Part shown: one piece after another, positions 26,833 through 35,970 of the stretch
Position numbering within the stretch: position 1 is the first letter of the stretch
Layout of the letters: each line of letters begins with the position of its first letter
DNA from: an uncultured Lachnospiraceae bacterium
GTDB lineage: Bacteria > Bacillota > Clostridia > Lachnospirales > Lachnospiraceae
Length of the DNA: 42,282 nucleotides
Reading direction: 5' to 3'
NCBI GenBank assembly: GCA_902781215.1
Contig: CACZIO010000024.1
Location: forward strand, 1-42,282
Translations under genes and position numbers: made by a program
Notes under the pieces: generated by a model
Database searches by the model: none
Told to the model about the DNA's origin: nothing
Seen by the model: only the letters and a program-made list of their open reading frames with translations

Positions 26833-29800
26833 TTATTTGCCGCTCTTCCTCTTTCGCGCAATCACCAGGCCGCATACTGCCAGTGCCGAGACCACGACCA
26901 CTGCGATCCAGAGACCTGCATGGTTCTCATCGCCGGTTCGGGGAGAACTCGTGGTACGGTTGGCCGTGCTGTTGGAAGTCCTGTTTGCGGTACTGTTGGA
27001 AGTCCTGTTCGATGTTGCCGCAGAGGCCTTGTTGACCTTGAGCTTAGCATCCGCTGTTCCGTCATCAAAACGGATCGTGACCGTGTGGTCGCCGGTCGCC
27101 AGCTTCTCCAGCGTCGTCGCCTTGAGCGTCACGATGGTACTGCCAGACTTCGCGATGTAGTCGTTGGTCCCAAGGGCCTTGCCGTCGATCCGGACACCCG
27201 TAAAGTGCTCGAAGCAGTCGTCGTTGTCCTCGCTGCGCTTGACAGCGATCGTGACTCCTTTGCCGCTTCCCTTGGTATAGGTGTAGGTGCTGTTTTTGTT
27301 GTTTGAGAAACTATAGGTGACCTTAGCGGGGGTAGGGTTCTGCTCCCACTTGGCGTAGATCGTTGTGTCCGCTGTGATCGGTGTGTTCTCAAAGTCGAAG
27401 GTGTCGGAGAACTTCGAATCCGCAAACCAGCCATCAAATTCAAAGCCTGTCTTGGTCGGTTCATCTGAAGGGACAGCGGCATATCCGCCATGCTTTACAG
27501 TCTGACTGGGAATCTTCGTACCGCCGTTGGTGTGGAAATCGACGGTGTAGGTCCGATCTTTCCAGATTGCCTTGATAATCAGATTGTCGTTCACGTCGAT
27601 CTGCGTGCCGGGGGCACCCACAGTCCACTTGTCAAAGGTCTTGGCGGAAGGGGCTGTAAACCTGCTCTCAGGGAGAGTCAGCTTTTTTCCCTTTTTGACC
27701 TTCACCGCATCCATACTGCCGCTGCCTCCGTTGGCATCAAACTTCACGGTCCAGGAGTCGGGTGTCCACTTTGCGTAGATGGTGATATTCTTCGTGACCG
27801 GCGTATCGAATTTGTAGGCCTCACTGCCGCCTTTGGCTGTCACCCATCCGGCAAAAAGACTGTCTTTCTTTGTAGGATCCGTTGCGGGTTTTGAAGCCTT
27901 ATCTCCTTCCTTCACGGACTGCTTTTCTACTGAGCTTCCACCATCTGTATCGAAAGTCACTGTGAAAGTCTTAGGTATCGGCGTCCATTTCGCATAGAGG
28001 GTAATGTCAGCAGTCACCGGCGTGCTGAAATCATAGGCTTTTGTCAGCGCTTCATCCGCAAACCAGCCGCCAAAAGTGTTCCCGTCTTTGGTCGGATCTG
28101 CAGGCTTTGTAGCCGTCTTGCCGCTCTCCACGGTCTGCGCCTTAATTTCTTCTTTTCCACCGTTTGTCTTGAATGTCACAGTGTAGTTGACCGGCACAGG
28201 GGTCCACTTTGCAAAGAGGGTGATATTGTCGGTCACCAGCGTGCTGAAATCATAGGATTGCGTCAGCGCCTCGTCCGAGAACCAGCCGGCAAAGGTGTTC
28301 CCGTCTTTAGTCGGATCTGCAGGCTTTGTGGCTGTATTGCCGCTCTCCACGGTCTGAGCTTCAATCGTTTCTTTTCCACCATTCGTGTTGAAAGTCACTG
28401 TGTAACTAACCGGTTTGGCCTTAAATGTCACATTCACAGTCACATTGGCTGCAGGCATAGTAAATGTCTTTGTAGAGGTAATATCCTTAGCTTCTTCACC
28501 CTCCTGCGTCCAGGTGATCTTGTCAATTTCATATCCTTCGGCAGGATCAGCTGTCACTGTGATTTCATCACCTTCTGCTGCCTCAGCGGGCGAAACGGAT
28601 GCGTTACCATTTTCAGTTTCGGCTACAGTAACGTTATAGTTCAGCTGAACAGTATTTCTCATCATTGCCAGAAATACCGCTGTGAGCTTCAGGTCTGAAG
28701 ATGCCTTGAAAGAATAAGAGGCATCTTTACTGACTTCTGTTCCATCCTCTGTCGTCCAGCAGACAAATGTAAATCCATTATTGGGAGTGGCAGTGACAGT
28801 GATGTCTTCATCCGTATTGTAGGTTCCACCTCCCGTTGCTGTTCCGGCATCTGCAGACGAGGGAACTACTTCAATCGTATGCTGCATAATAACAGTATTA
28901 TTGGACTGGTTTTGATCATTGCTATTCTCAGGCGGTGTCGTCTGGCCGGACTGGTTTCCCTGCTCAGTATTTACCGGCTGTTCAGTCGCATTATTATTGT
29001 TCTGGCCCTGCTGACCGTTCCCGTCGAGCTGGTTTTCGGGCTCCTGGCCCTGCTGGCCGTTCCCGCCGGGCTGGTTTTCCAGATTCTCATCCGGATCCTC
29101 AGGTTCATCTTCCGGCTCTTCCTCCGGCTTCTCAACCTCCTTGAAGGACGCGGTAACGGTGACATCGGCCGCAGGCATGCTGAACTCCAGCGCAGCGGTG
29201 ATGTCCTGCCCACTGCCGCCTTCCGGCGTCATTGTGACAGACTCCAGCTCGTAATCTGCATCGGCTTCCGCATTGACAGTAATCTTAGTTCCTTCGACAG
29301 CAGATTCAGGAGACACGGAGACTGCTCCGTTAGAAATACCACCATCAACAGATACCTGATACTCCGCGGAAGCGGGCGCCTCCGCCTTTGCCTTCAGTTT
29401 CCCGTCAAAGAGGCTGACGGAGCTGCCCTGGAGGCTCTCGGAAAACTCTGCTGTCACGGTCGCTGAAAACGTGACATCTTTTGTCGCTGTCAGCTGCGCA
29501 TAGTTCGCGTCTTCCTTGTTCCATGTCAGCGTGAGCTTCCCGTTTTCATCCACGGCCAGCTTATTGCCTTTTATGGTCAGCTCATCGGCCCCGGACTTGA
29601 ACTTGACTTCATTGTCTGTCGCGGCTGTCTTCTTCCAGGACACTTTTCCGTCCCCTGTCGGGAGCGCCAGTTCTAAAACATCATCTGCAAACTGAAGCTT
29701 ATCTGTCTCCAGAAAAGTCAGCGCAATTCCGTATTCTTTGTCGGCCTCGACCGTATATGTTCCGTCCTGGTCTTTATCGGCACCGCTGATCGCAGCCGCC

Positions 29801-29943
29801 GTCAGGAATTTTGCAAGGTCTTTGTCCCTGGGAACCGCTGCCGGATCCGTCTCCGAGGCCAGGGCGCTGAAGGCGCCGAGCGGCAGCAGCGTGAGCGCCA
29901 TGAGCAGCGTCAGCAGCCAGGACAAGAGTTTCTTCTTTTTCAT
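26833..29943 (-). CDS. Cell-wall-anchored surface protein with InlB-type repeats
   Basis: The 1036-residue protein starts with a signal peptide (MKKKKLLSWLLTLLMALTLL, then PLGAFSALASE) and ends with a sorting signal: SPRTGDE, a hydrophobic helix (LWIAVVVVSALAVCGLVIA) and RKRKSGK. SPxTG is the usual Lachnospiraceae variant of LPXTG. Between them are an N-terminal domain, three divergent bacterial repeat units (GxVSVSPxxAxEGxxITV type), an Asn/Gln/Gly-rich spacer (about residues 285-350) and five flg_new/InlB B-type repeats of about 70 residues (27330-28412). A C-terminal domain and an NSTANRT linker precede the anchor. It is probably an adhesin or wall protein. The ATG at 29943 follows AAAGGAGT; a TTG at 29952 is the alternative start. 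Confidence 0.92.
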   Translation of the reverse strand: MKKKKLLSWLLTLLMALTLLPLGAFSALASETDPAAVPRDKDLAKFLTAAAISGADKDQDGTYTVEADKEYGIALTFLETDKLQFADDVLELALPTGDGKVSWKKTAATDNEVKFKSGADELTIKGNKLAVDENGKLTLTWNKEDANYAQLTATKDVTFSATVTAEFSESLQGSSVSLFDGKLKAKAEAPASAEYQVSVDGGISNGAVSVSPESAVEGTKITVNAEADADYELESVTMTPEGGSGQDITAALEFSMPAADVTVTASFKEVEKPEEEPEDEPEDPDENLENQPGGNGQQGQEPENQLDGNGQQGQNNNNATEQPVNTEQGNQSGQTTPPENSNDQNQSNNTVIMQHTIEVVPSSADAGTATGGGTYNTDEDITVTATPNNGFTFVCWTTEDGTEVSKDASYSFKASSDLKLTAVFLAMMRNTVQLNYNVTVAETENGNASVSPAEAAEGDEITVTADPAEGYEIDKITWTQEGEEAKDITSTKTFTMPAANVTVNVTFKAKPVSYTVTFNTNGGKETIEAQTVESGNTATKPADPTKDGNTFAGWFSDEALTQSYDFSTLVTDNITLFAKWTPVPVNYTVTFKTNGGKEEIKAQTVESGKTATKPADPTKDGNTFGGWFADEALTKAYDFSTPVTADITLYAKWTPIPKTFTVTFDTDGGSSVEKQSVKEGDKASKPATDPTKKDSLFAGWVTAKGGSEAYKFDTPVTKNITIYAKWTPDSWTVKFDANGGSGSMDAVKVKKGKKLTLPESRFTAPSAKTFDKWTVGAPGTQIDVNDNLIIKAIWKDRTYTVDFHTNGGTKIPSQTVKHGGYAAVPSDEPTKTGFEFDGWFADSKFSDTFDFENTPITADTTIYAKWEQNPTPAKVTYSFSNNKNSTYTYTKGSGKGVTIAVKRSEDNDDCFEHFTGVRIDGKALGTNDYIAKSGSTIVTLKATTLEKLATGDHTVTIRFDDGTADAKLKVNKASAATSNRTSNSTANRTSNSTANRTTSSPRTGDENHAGLWIAVVVVSALAVCGLVIARKRKSGK
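27968..28412. repeat. Near-identical tandem repeat units in the surface-protein gene
   Basis: Two adjacent units of about 220 bp encode InlB-type repeats 1 and 2 with very similar DNA, for example both containing GTCGGATCTGCAGGCTTTGT and CCGCTCTCCACGGTCTG. Repeats 3-5 are diverged. The pair could expand or contract by recombination. Confidence 0.75.
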
Positions 29944-29974
29944 TACAGGCAATGACTCCTTTCTGAAGAGACGG

Positions 29975-29995
29975 CGGGCAGGATGTGCCTGCCCG
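29975..29995. promoter_or_regulatory. Hairpin in the spacer before the surface-protein gene
   Basis: CGGGCAGG/CCTGCCCG with loop ATGTG lies between the L,D-transpeptidase stop and the surface-protein ribosome site. No T-run follows on the minus strand, so it is more likely a processing or stability element in a two-gene transcript than a terminator. Confidence 0.4.
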
Positions 29996-30051
29996 TCGAT
30001 TGTTGATAAAACTTGCTCCTGCAGGGCTGTGCCCAGCGTGGAATGTGAATA

Positions 30052-31791
30052 TTACAGGCTGCCGCCCAGGTTCTCCAGGGTGTCGATGATGACGACGCAG
30101 TCGGGATCCACGTTCTGCATAACCAGCTTCATGATATTCTCGGGGATCGCGACGCAGCCACCTGTGTAGGGATTTGTTGTTCCAAGGCAGTGGAGAAAGA
30201 TGGCAGAGCCTCTGCCGGCCGTGCCGTCCTCATTGAAGCTGATGTTCAGCCCGTACTGGTACTGATACTCGTATTCGATGAGGTGCTCGCTGTTCTTCAG
30301 ATCCAGATCAGGGATATCCTTGATGTTGACCAGCTCGTTGTAGTGGTTTTTCTCGTCGCCCGACCAGTACATATCGTAGGTCACGCGGTTATAAGGGATC
30401 GGGCAGCCGGGGTCGGGGGCAATGCCGAACGCCTTGTTGAAGTGATAGACGCCGACCGGGGTCTGGCCACAGCCTTCTTTGCGGTCCTTGTCGAGGACCA
30501 GGCCGTTCTTTCCCACGTATCCGGGCGTGGAGAGGATCTGCTTCCAGGCGCCGTTCTCATCCCGCTTGTGCATGGAGATGGTGGCGGTAGTCTTGTCCAT
30601 GCCCATGCCGGCCACGACGAAGAGCTGTTTCACCTTTTCGTCTTTGGCAGAAGGGAGATTCTTCACCCAGTCGGGGGAATCCGTGACCTCCTGGGCGGAG
30701 GCGTGCAGGCCGTCCGCGCCCCTGGCGGCATCCAGGTATTCCGCGGGGGGATTGATCATGGTGTAGGTATAGTGGAAGAGGTTGCTCCAGGCCAGCTGGC
30801 TCCTGCCGTCATAGACAGCCATTTCCATATCACCCGCCTTGCCGATCTTCTCCATTGCTTCTTTGTGTCCGTCCCAGTCGTCGATGCAGGAGACGACGAC
30901 GCCGAGAGCCGTCATATAGTTTTTCGTAAAGGCGGTCCGCTCTTCATCCGTCAGACTTTCCCAGGCCTTCTTCATATTTTCGCGCAGCTGATCGTTGCCC
31001 GAGCCCCATGTCTCATAGTCCACGGCGAACCGGACGGTCGCAGCGGCGGCAGCGTCCATAGAATTCTGATCGGCCTTGCCGACAACGCGGAAATACTTGT
31101 CTGTGAAATCACCGACGGAGGGAACTGTCTTGACCTTTTCGGTCTTTTCGAGCACCTGCTCGTTCTCGCCGGGCGCCTCCTTGCAGTCGGTCCAGACCAG
31201 CTTGCCTTCATCGTTGATCCGGAAGATGGCGGCCCCGTCCGTGAACACCTTTTCACACTTGGTGACCCGTCCGTTTTCATCATAGACGAGCCCGGTCTTC
31301 TCGCCATTCTCCAGGGTCGTAAACGATTTGCTCACATCATCGTAGGTGACATCCCGGTAGACCCACTGTACGACCTCCGCCGCACTGGAGGGCCAGGTCA
31401 CAACGACAAAGTTGGAATTCTCCTGACTGTCAAAATAGAGTGTGATGCGGTCTTTGGCCCAGACGCCGGTGCAGGCCCTCAGGGCTGCCGCTGCCGGGTC
31501 TTCCGCCGCGGCTGTTTCCGTCTTCGCGGCCTCGGCAGTCACGGCTGCAGCTGCCGTATCTGCGGCCCCGGCGGCAGTTGTCTCCGCCGATGTATTTGCT
31601 TCCTGCGCGCCTGTCTCAGCGGTCGGAGTCTCTTCCGTCTTATTTGTGTCCTGCGCCCCCGCCTCAGCGGCCGCACTCTCTTCCGTCGCATTTTTGTCCT
31701 GCGCACCCGCTTCCTGCGCTGATACGGGTATCGCTGCGGTCAGGCAGACCATGATCGCTGCCAATACCATTGATACGAACCTTCTTTTCAT
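30052..31791 (-). CDS. Exported L,D-transpeptidase (YkuD domain)
   Basis: The 579-residue protein has a signal peptide (MKRRFVSMVLAAIMVCLTAA, ending near VSAQE). An Ala/Glu/Thr-rich spacer with three 16-residue repeats follows, then a beta-rich region (about 105-200), an alpha-helical middle and a C-terminal YkuD domain. The domain includes TPVGVYHFNKAFG and the catalytic FLHCLGTTNPYTGGCVAIPE, with His534 and nucleophile Cys546. Such enzymes make 3-3 peptidoglycan cross-links or attach proteins to the wall, and act outside the membrane. The usual SHGC is TGGC here, a tolerated variant. The surface-protein gene follows on the same strand after about 110 nt, suggesting a wall-assembly unit. Confidence 0.9.
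   Translation of the reverse strand: MKRRFVSMVLAAIMVCLTAAIPVSAQEAGAQDKNATEESAAAEAGAQDTNKTEETPTAETGAQEANTSAETTAAGAADTAAAAVTAEAAKTETAAAEDPAAAALRACTGVWAKDRITLYFDSQENSNFVVVTWPSSAAEVVQWVYRDVTYDDVSKSFTTLENGEKTGLVYDENGRVTKCEKVFTDGAAIFRINDEGKLVWTDCKEAPGENEQVLEKTEKVKTVPSVGDFTDKYFRVVGKADQNSMDAAAAATVRFAVDYETWGSGNDQLRENMKKAWESLTDEERTAFTKNYMTALGVVVSCIDDWDGHKEAMEKIGKAGDMEMAVYDGRSQLAWSNLFHYTYTMINPPAEYLDAARGADGLHASAQEVTDSPDWVKNLPSAKDEKVKQLFVVAGMGMDKTTATISMHKRDENGAWKQILSTPGYVGKNGLVLDKDRKEGCGQTPVGVYHFNKAFGIAPDPGCPIPYNRVTYDMYWSGDEKNHYNELVNIKDIPDLDLKNSEHLIEYEYQYQYGLNISFNEDGTAGRGSAIFLHCLGTTNPYTGGCVAIPENIMKLVMQNVDPDCVVIIDTLENLGGSL
31567..31710. repeat. 48-bp tandem repeat encoding the transpeptidase spacer
   Basis: Three imperfect 48-bp units encode AGAQDKNATEESAAAE, AGAQDTNKTEETPTAE and TGAQEANTSAETTAAG. 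Their similarity at DNA and protein level points to slippage or recombination in the spacer length. Confidence 0.8.
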
Positions 31792-32016
31792 GTCATTCCT
31801 CCCATGTCAGATTTTGACGAAAGCACGCATTTTTTTCGCGCTATACCTGCTAAGACGCAAAACGCCCGATGGCCGTTACATACGTGTCAACAGTATACAG
31901 GGCAGAAAATCGTCTGTATCCAGTATAGCACGTTGAATGCCGGAGAGACAGCTATCAATCGGCAAATTCTCATCCCATCCGCATTACTGCGGGTGCCGGC
32001 AGAGAGCTGTCAAAAA

Positions 32017-32035
32017 GAACCGTCCCCATTGGGGC
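32017..32035. repeat. Dispersed repeat copy upstream of the STAND unit
   Basis: GAACCGTCCCC (32017-32027) is followed by ATTGGGGCC, so this copy folds as CCCC/GGGG. Unlike most others it is not at a gene end. Confidence 0.6.
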
Positions 32036-32074
32036 CCACTGCTTTTTTCAGGGATTCCCTCCCTGCAAACTGCA

Positions 32075-32103
32075 TTGCTCCTGCAAAATCCTCCCGCTAC
32101 GAT
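32075..32103 (+). promoter_or_regulatory. Candidate promoter of the STAND unit
   Basis: TTGCTC (32075-32080), 17 nt and TACGAT (32098-32103) lie about 95 nt upstream of the first gene. Both boxes are imperfect. Confidence 0.3.
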
Positions 32104-32199
32104 AAAACTGACATTACATGCCGCGGCAGCCGGTCAAAAGGTCCTGCCATGGGATCAATGTGATCGAAACGATTGTCATCAAACACGAGGAGGAAAGAA

Positions 32200-32595
32200 A
32201 TGAACGCTGTCATAGAAGACCCCATGGGCCTGGAAAGCGGAGTCCGGATCGATATGGTGAAAACGATGACGGACCGGAAAGAGGACCGGATCGTCATCCA
32301 CGGGCGGATGGCCGCCTGCACGCGGGCGCCGGCGCTGCCGGACGTAGAGCCGGAGGTCGAGTGTGCTATAATGGACGAAAACGGCTCGGTCGCCGGCATT
32401 GCCCTGAGCCGCCACAACGGGTGTTTCTGGATGAACCGGCAGGCGCTGTGGTCGATCGATATCGAGGAGATCCGGTCCAAGATTCCGTGGGAGGAGATTT
32501 CCATGCTGCAGCTGCGGCTGATCTACTGCAATGTATCCCGGCATACACCGGCCGCGAAAGGCCCGGAAACCTATATCGGAACCGCCGAATCGTAA
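32200..32595 (+). CDS. Unknown 131-residue protein paired with the STAND ATPase
   Basis: The ATG at 32200 follows GAGGAGGAAAGAA, an ideal ribosome site, which excludes the longer frame from 32173. I do not recognise the family. The sequence has no signal peptide or membrane segment and alternates short hydrophobic strands (RIVIHGRMAAC, VECAIMDENGSVAGIAL, LQLRLIYCNV) with polar turns, which suggests a small beta-sandwich or barrel. One helix-like stretch, WSIDIEEIRSKIPWEE, breaks the pattern. It ends 18 nt before the STAND gene, so the two are surely co-transcribed. It could be an adaptor, sensor or regulatory partner; no catalytic motif is visible. Confidence 0.8.
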   Translation: MNAVIEDPMGLESGVRIDMVKTMTDRKEDRIVIHGRMAACTRAPALPDVEPEVECAIMDENGSVAGIALSRHNGCFWMNRQALWSIDIEEIRSKIPWEEISMLQLRLIYCNVSRHTPAAKGPETYIGTAES

Positions 32596-32613
32596 AGGAC
32601 GTGGAGCGACATC

Positions 32614-35600
32614 ATGAGTAAGGACTATATTCTCACACTGGAGGCGATTGACCGCCGTCTGTATTCCAAGGATAAAAGCGCGCCTCTGGCCCGCTATTCG
32701 GCGTCCGGTCTCGATGCTCCCGTGAACAATCACACACCGCAGGGGCTCTCCGAGGAGTGCCTCAACTACATGACGGAGATCCTGACAAAACACGACCGCC
32801 CCAACCTCCAGATCGATTACTTTTTCTTTCTGCATTTCGGCGGCTGGGACGCCCTGATGGACTATATCCGCGCAGACAGCAAGCGGCGGAATTTTCTGCT
32901 GCGCTGTGAGGAAAAGGGCTACTCCGTCGCGTCGGACCGGGCCCTTTTTGACCGTGCCCTCATCGATGGAGATCCGGGTGAAGGGCAAGCCTCGCCGTCT
33001 GCCTCCATGAAGTGCATCCTCCAGGCCAACATTCTGATCGTCAGCGGGTATTGCGGCATCTACTCCGGCAAGACAAAAAAGGACCTCCGGGACGAGATCG
33101 AGGGCTTTCTGCGCAATGATCCCGGCGAGGAACAAAAGCTGGTGCCCCCGATGGATCCGGCGGACCGCTATGCCGTTTTCCGCTTTATCAGGTCACAGCT
33201 GGAGATCTTCGACAGGCTCACTGCGGCAGCTGCAACAGGGCAGGGGGCTGCCGGTCATCACGATCAGGGTGCGGCACCTGCGGGAGGATCATCCTCTTCT
33301 GTTTCGAAAAAAGCAGGCTCCCCAATTCCGGGAAGCGTGTCCGGGAATACCGTCTCCCCGGAGGCAGAGGCCGACTGCGCCCTGGGTACCGCCCTTGCCT
33401 GGCTCTTCCTGGCCGCCCTTCTCCGGGACAGCTGTTCCTGCCTGTGCAGTCTGCTTCCGCAAAACATCCAGATCCTGCAGGTGGAGGAGCGGGAGGCGCT
33501 CCGCACGGACCTGCCCGCTGTGGCGCCGGTCTCCCGGCCGCCGCGAACCGGCAGGATCTTCAAGGGAAGGCACCGGGAGCTGGCCTGGATCGGGGCGGAA
33601 TTCCGCCACAGCCGGAGTCCTGTCTGGATCAGCGGGGACGGCGGCAGCGGCAAGACCGCCCTGGCGCTCAGATACGCATCCACTTGCACGGATGCCATCT
33701 GCATCTACGCGCCCTTCCACGATGACCTGGTCCTGACGATCGCGGACATCCGCTTTCAGGACAGACTCACCTGCGAAGAGATTTCCCCGGAGGACCTCTT
33801 CGCTTTCAACCTGTCCAGGATCACCCGCTACGGGGTACGGCTCCTCCTGATCATCGACAATTTCGACGCGGCACATTACGACCGGACCTTCGTGGAGATG
33901 CTGGGCTCTGTCTGCGAAAATGATCCCGAGGGCCGAACCAACGGAGAGATCCTGGACCTGGTCTGCCGGACCGGGGCGGACCTGCTGGTCACGACCCGGC
34001 TCCGGGTGCCTCCCCAGTACCCGTCTGTCTGCCTCTCCGATGAGGACCATCTCCTGACCCGGGCCGACCTGGTCGGGCTTGCCATGGAGATCGATGACGG
34101 CCACATCTGGACGGAGGACGAGGAAGTCATGATGGAGGAGATCATCCTGGCCGTCGGCAAGCACGTCATGGCCGTCGAGCTCATCGCTGCCGCCCTCAAA
34201 TACAACGCCGGCTTCAGCACAGTCGCGGAGGTCCTGGAAAAGGTCCGCGGCGGCCGCTACGCGCAGATCCATGACGGCGGCAGCTCCGCAGACCTCTACA
34301 CCCGCTTGCGCCGTCTCTTTAATTTCTCTATCTTTCCGGCAGACCAGCAGGCCCTTCTCCGCATCCTGTCCCTGCTGCCGGCCGGCGGCATCGACCGCAG
34401 TCTTTTTATGGATCTCTGCGGTGATATTTTTCAGCCGGGCACTCTGCGGGACATGCTGCTGCGCCTGCGCGACCTTCACCTGATCAGCGTTGGCAGTACG
34501 ATCTCCATGCACCCTGTGACGGCGGATGTCGCCGTGGACTCTCTGCGGCCGGATTCCGGGAACTGCGCAGCCTTTTTCCACAAAGTGCTCCATTTCTACG
34601 AGCCCTGTACGGATGAAAAATATGACTACCGCAGGCTGGCCCAGGTCTCGCGCATCCTCATGCGGTGCGTGGACCGGCTGGAATTTAAGGAAGAGCCCTT
34701 TTCTGCTGGAAGACGGGATCTTGAGAATAAACAGAATCCTGCCGGTGAGCCCGATCCTGCCGGCGGACAGAATCCATTTGATCAGCAGGGTCTTCGCCTG
34801 CGCACGCTCCTGCAGATTTCCCGCATGGAATATGAGACCGGCCACCCGCAGGCTGCCCTGCACTGGGCACGGGCGGCGGAGCAGACCGCGAAGGACTGCG
34901 GCATGGAAGAAAAAGCGGCCGCCATTCAGAGCGAAGTATACAAGGCCCTGGCGCAGGCCGAGAGTACAGTCGGCCTCTACGATGATGCCATCATGCATTA
35001 CACACAGGCCATTGCCCTTCTGGAAAAAACGAAGCATGACGGCAGGCCGGAAATCTCCATCACCTACAACGACCTGGCAGTCGTCTGTTACGAAGCAATG
35101 GAGTACGACCTCGCAAGACATTACCTGGACACTGCCCTGCAGATCCAGCAGGAGGCTTACGGGGAGGACAGTTTGGAGCTCTCCACGACCTACAACAACC
35201 TCGGGCTGGTCTGCTCCGCCCGGGAAGATCATGAACAGGCCATCGCCTTTTATGAAAAATCCCTTGCCCTTCAGCTGGACTGTTACGGAGAACTGCACCC
35301 CGGAACTGCCGTCACCTGCTGCAACATCGGCCAGGAATACAATGACATGGGCGAACTGGAGAAAGCCGGGGATTATCTGACCAGGGCCCTGCGGATCAAC
35401 ACAGACCTCTTCGGGGAGGATTATGTCGGCAATGCGGGCATCTGCAACAATCTGGGGCTTCTCTATGACAACCTGAGCCGGCTGGCCATGGAGGACGCCT
35501 CCTCCCTGCTGGATACCGCCTTCCGCTGGTTCTGGCGGTCCCTCTCCATCATGGAGAAAAACTTCGGCCCGCTGCATCCCCACACTGCTGATCTCTATAT

Positions 35601-35757
35601 GAACATGGCTGACGCATACCTCGCGCACGGCGACAGAGACAATGGGCTCCGATGCTGTGAAACAGCCCTCGCCATTTTGCAGGATCTCTTCGGCGCAGAC
35701 CACCCACGGACACAGTATACACAGGCCGCCTGCGAAGCGATCAGGTTGGAAAAATGA
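32614..35757 (+). CDS. STAND (NB-ARC-like) ATPase with C-terminal TPR array
   Basis: The 1047-residue protein has four parts. Residues 1 to about 200 form an unrecognised N-terminal domain. After a Gly/Ser/Ala linker there is a hydrophobic helix at about 255-271 (LGTALAWLFLAALL). A STAND ATPase module follows, with Walker A GDGGSGKT (341-348), Walker B LLLIIDNFD (410-418) and sensor LLVTTR (457-462). It is followed by a helical region and a winged-helix-like segment (LSLLPAGGIDRSLFMDLC). From about 729 to the end are seven or eight TPRs, mostly 42 residues, of the kinesin-light-chain type (ITYNDLAVVCYEAMEY, TTYNNLGLVCSAREDH). This is the layout of NLR-like switches: ligand sensing by repeats, ATP-driven oligomerisation, and signalling by the N-terminus. 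GGAG precedes the ATG by 10 nt. Confidence 0.88.
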   Translation: MSKDYILTLEAIDRRLYSKDKSAPLARYSASGLDAPVNNHTPQGLSEECLNYMTEILTKHDRPNLQIDYFFFLHFGGWDALMDYIRADSKRRNFLLRCEEKGYSVASDRALFDRALIDGDPGEGQASPSASMKCILQANILIVSGYCGIYSGKTKKDLRDEIEGFLRNDPGEEQKLVPPMDPADRYAVFRFIRSQLEIFDRLTAAAATGQGAAGHHDQGAAPAGGSSSSVSKKAGSPIPGSVSGNTVSPEAEADCALGTALAWLFLAALLRDSCSCLCSLLPQNIQILQVEEREALRTDLPAVAPVSRPPRTGRIFKGRHRELAWIGAEFRHSRSPVWISGDGGSGKTALALRYASTCTDAICIYAPFHDDLVLTIADIRFQDRLTCEEISPEDLFAFNLSRITRYGVRLLLIIDNFDAAHYDRTFVEMLGSVCENDPEGRTNGEILDLVCRTGADLLVTTRLRVPPQYPSVCLSDEDHLLTRADLVGLAMEIDDGHIWTEDEEVMMEEIILAVGKHVMAVELIAAALKYNAGFSTVAEVLEKVRGGRYAQIHDGGSSADLYTRLRRLFNFSIFPADQQALLRILSLLPAGGIDRSLFMDLCGDIFQPGTLRDMLLRLRDLHLISVGSTISMHPVTADVAVDSLRPDSGNCAAFFHKVLHFYEPCTDEKYDYRRLAQVSRILMRCVDRLEFKEEPFSAGRRDLENKQNPAGEPDPAGGQNPFDQQGLRLRTLLQISRMEYETGHPQAALHWARAAEQTAKDCGMEEKAAAIQSEVYKALAQAESTVGLYDDAIMHYTQAIALLEKTKHDGRPEISITYNDLAVVCYEAMEYDLARHYLDTALQIQQEAYGEDSLELSTTYNNLGLVCSAREDHEQAIAFYEKSLALQLDCYGELHPGTAVTCCNIGQEYNDMGELEKAGDYLTRALRINTDLFGEDYVGNAGICNNLGLLYDNLSRLAMEDASSLLDTAFRWFWRSLSIMEKNFGPLHPHTADLYMNMADAYLAHGDRDNGLRCCETALAILQDLFGADHPRTQYTQAACEAIRLEK

Positions 35758-35799
35758 CTGTCTGTGTTGTCCATAAATCCAGCTGGCGACTCATGAAAG

Positions 35800-35854
35800 A
35801 GCCCGGCGTGGACTGCCTCTTCATTCAGGCAGTCCACGCCGGGCTTTGATTCTA
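35800..35854 (+). terminator. Terminator of the STAND unit
   Basis: A perfect 19-bp stem (35800-35818 with 35827-35845, arm AGCCCGGCGTGGACTGCCT) with an 8-nt loop is followed by TTTGATTCT, 42 nt after the stop codon. The strength of the stem compensates for the short T-run. Confidence 0.9.
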
Positions 35855-35970
35855 CCTCAATTCTCTTTCGGTTTCTTTGCAGGATTCTATTCCATTGCTT
35901 CTAATGCTTCTTCAGCCAGTCTCCAGATACTATTACAATGTTTCTGACACTTTTTCTGCAAGGCTCCGGT

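Larger units (their letters stand above)
31792..32199. other. Divergent intergenic region before the STAND unit
   Basis: This 408-bp gap separates the divergent L,D-transpeptidase and STAND-unit genes. It holds paired TATACTG-like boxes near 31885-31930 on the minus strand (possible transpeptidase promoters), one dispersed repeat copy at 32017-32027 with a small CCCC-ATT-GGGG hairpin, and a weak plus-strand promoter at 32075-32103. No conserved coding sequence is seen. Confidence 0.5.

Noticed and set aside
27330-28412. CRISPR array
   Set aside because: The repeated DNA is in frame within a surface-protein gene and encodes InlB-type repeats of about 70 residues; there are no short identical repeats with unique spacers.
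33289-35703. Long minus-strand open frame (804 codons) across the STAND gene
   Set aside because: Antisense shadow: the plus-strand frame has intact ATPase motifs and TPRs, a ribosome site and a terminator; the minus frame has none.
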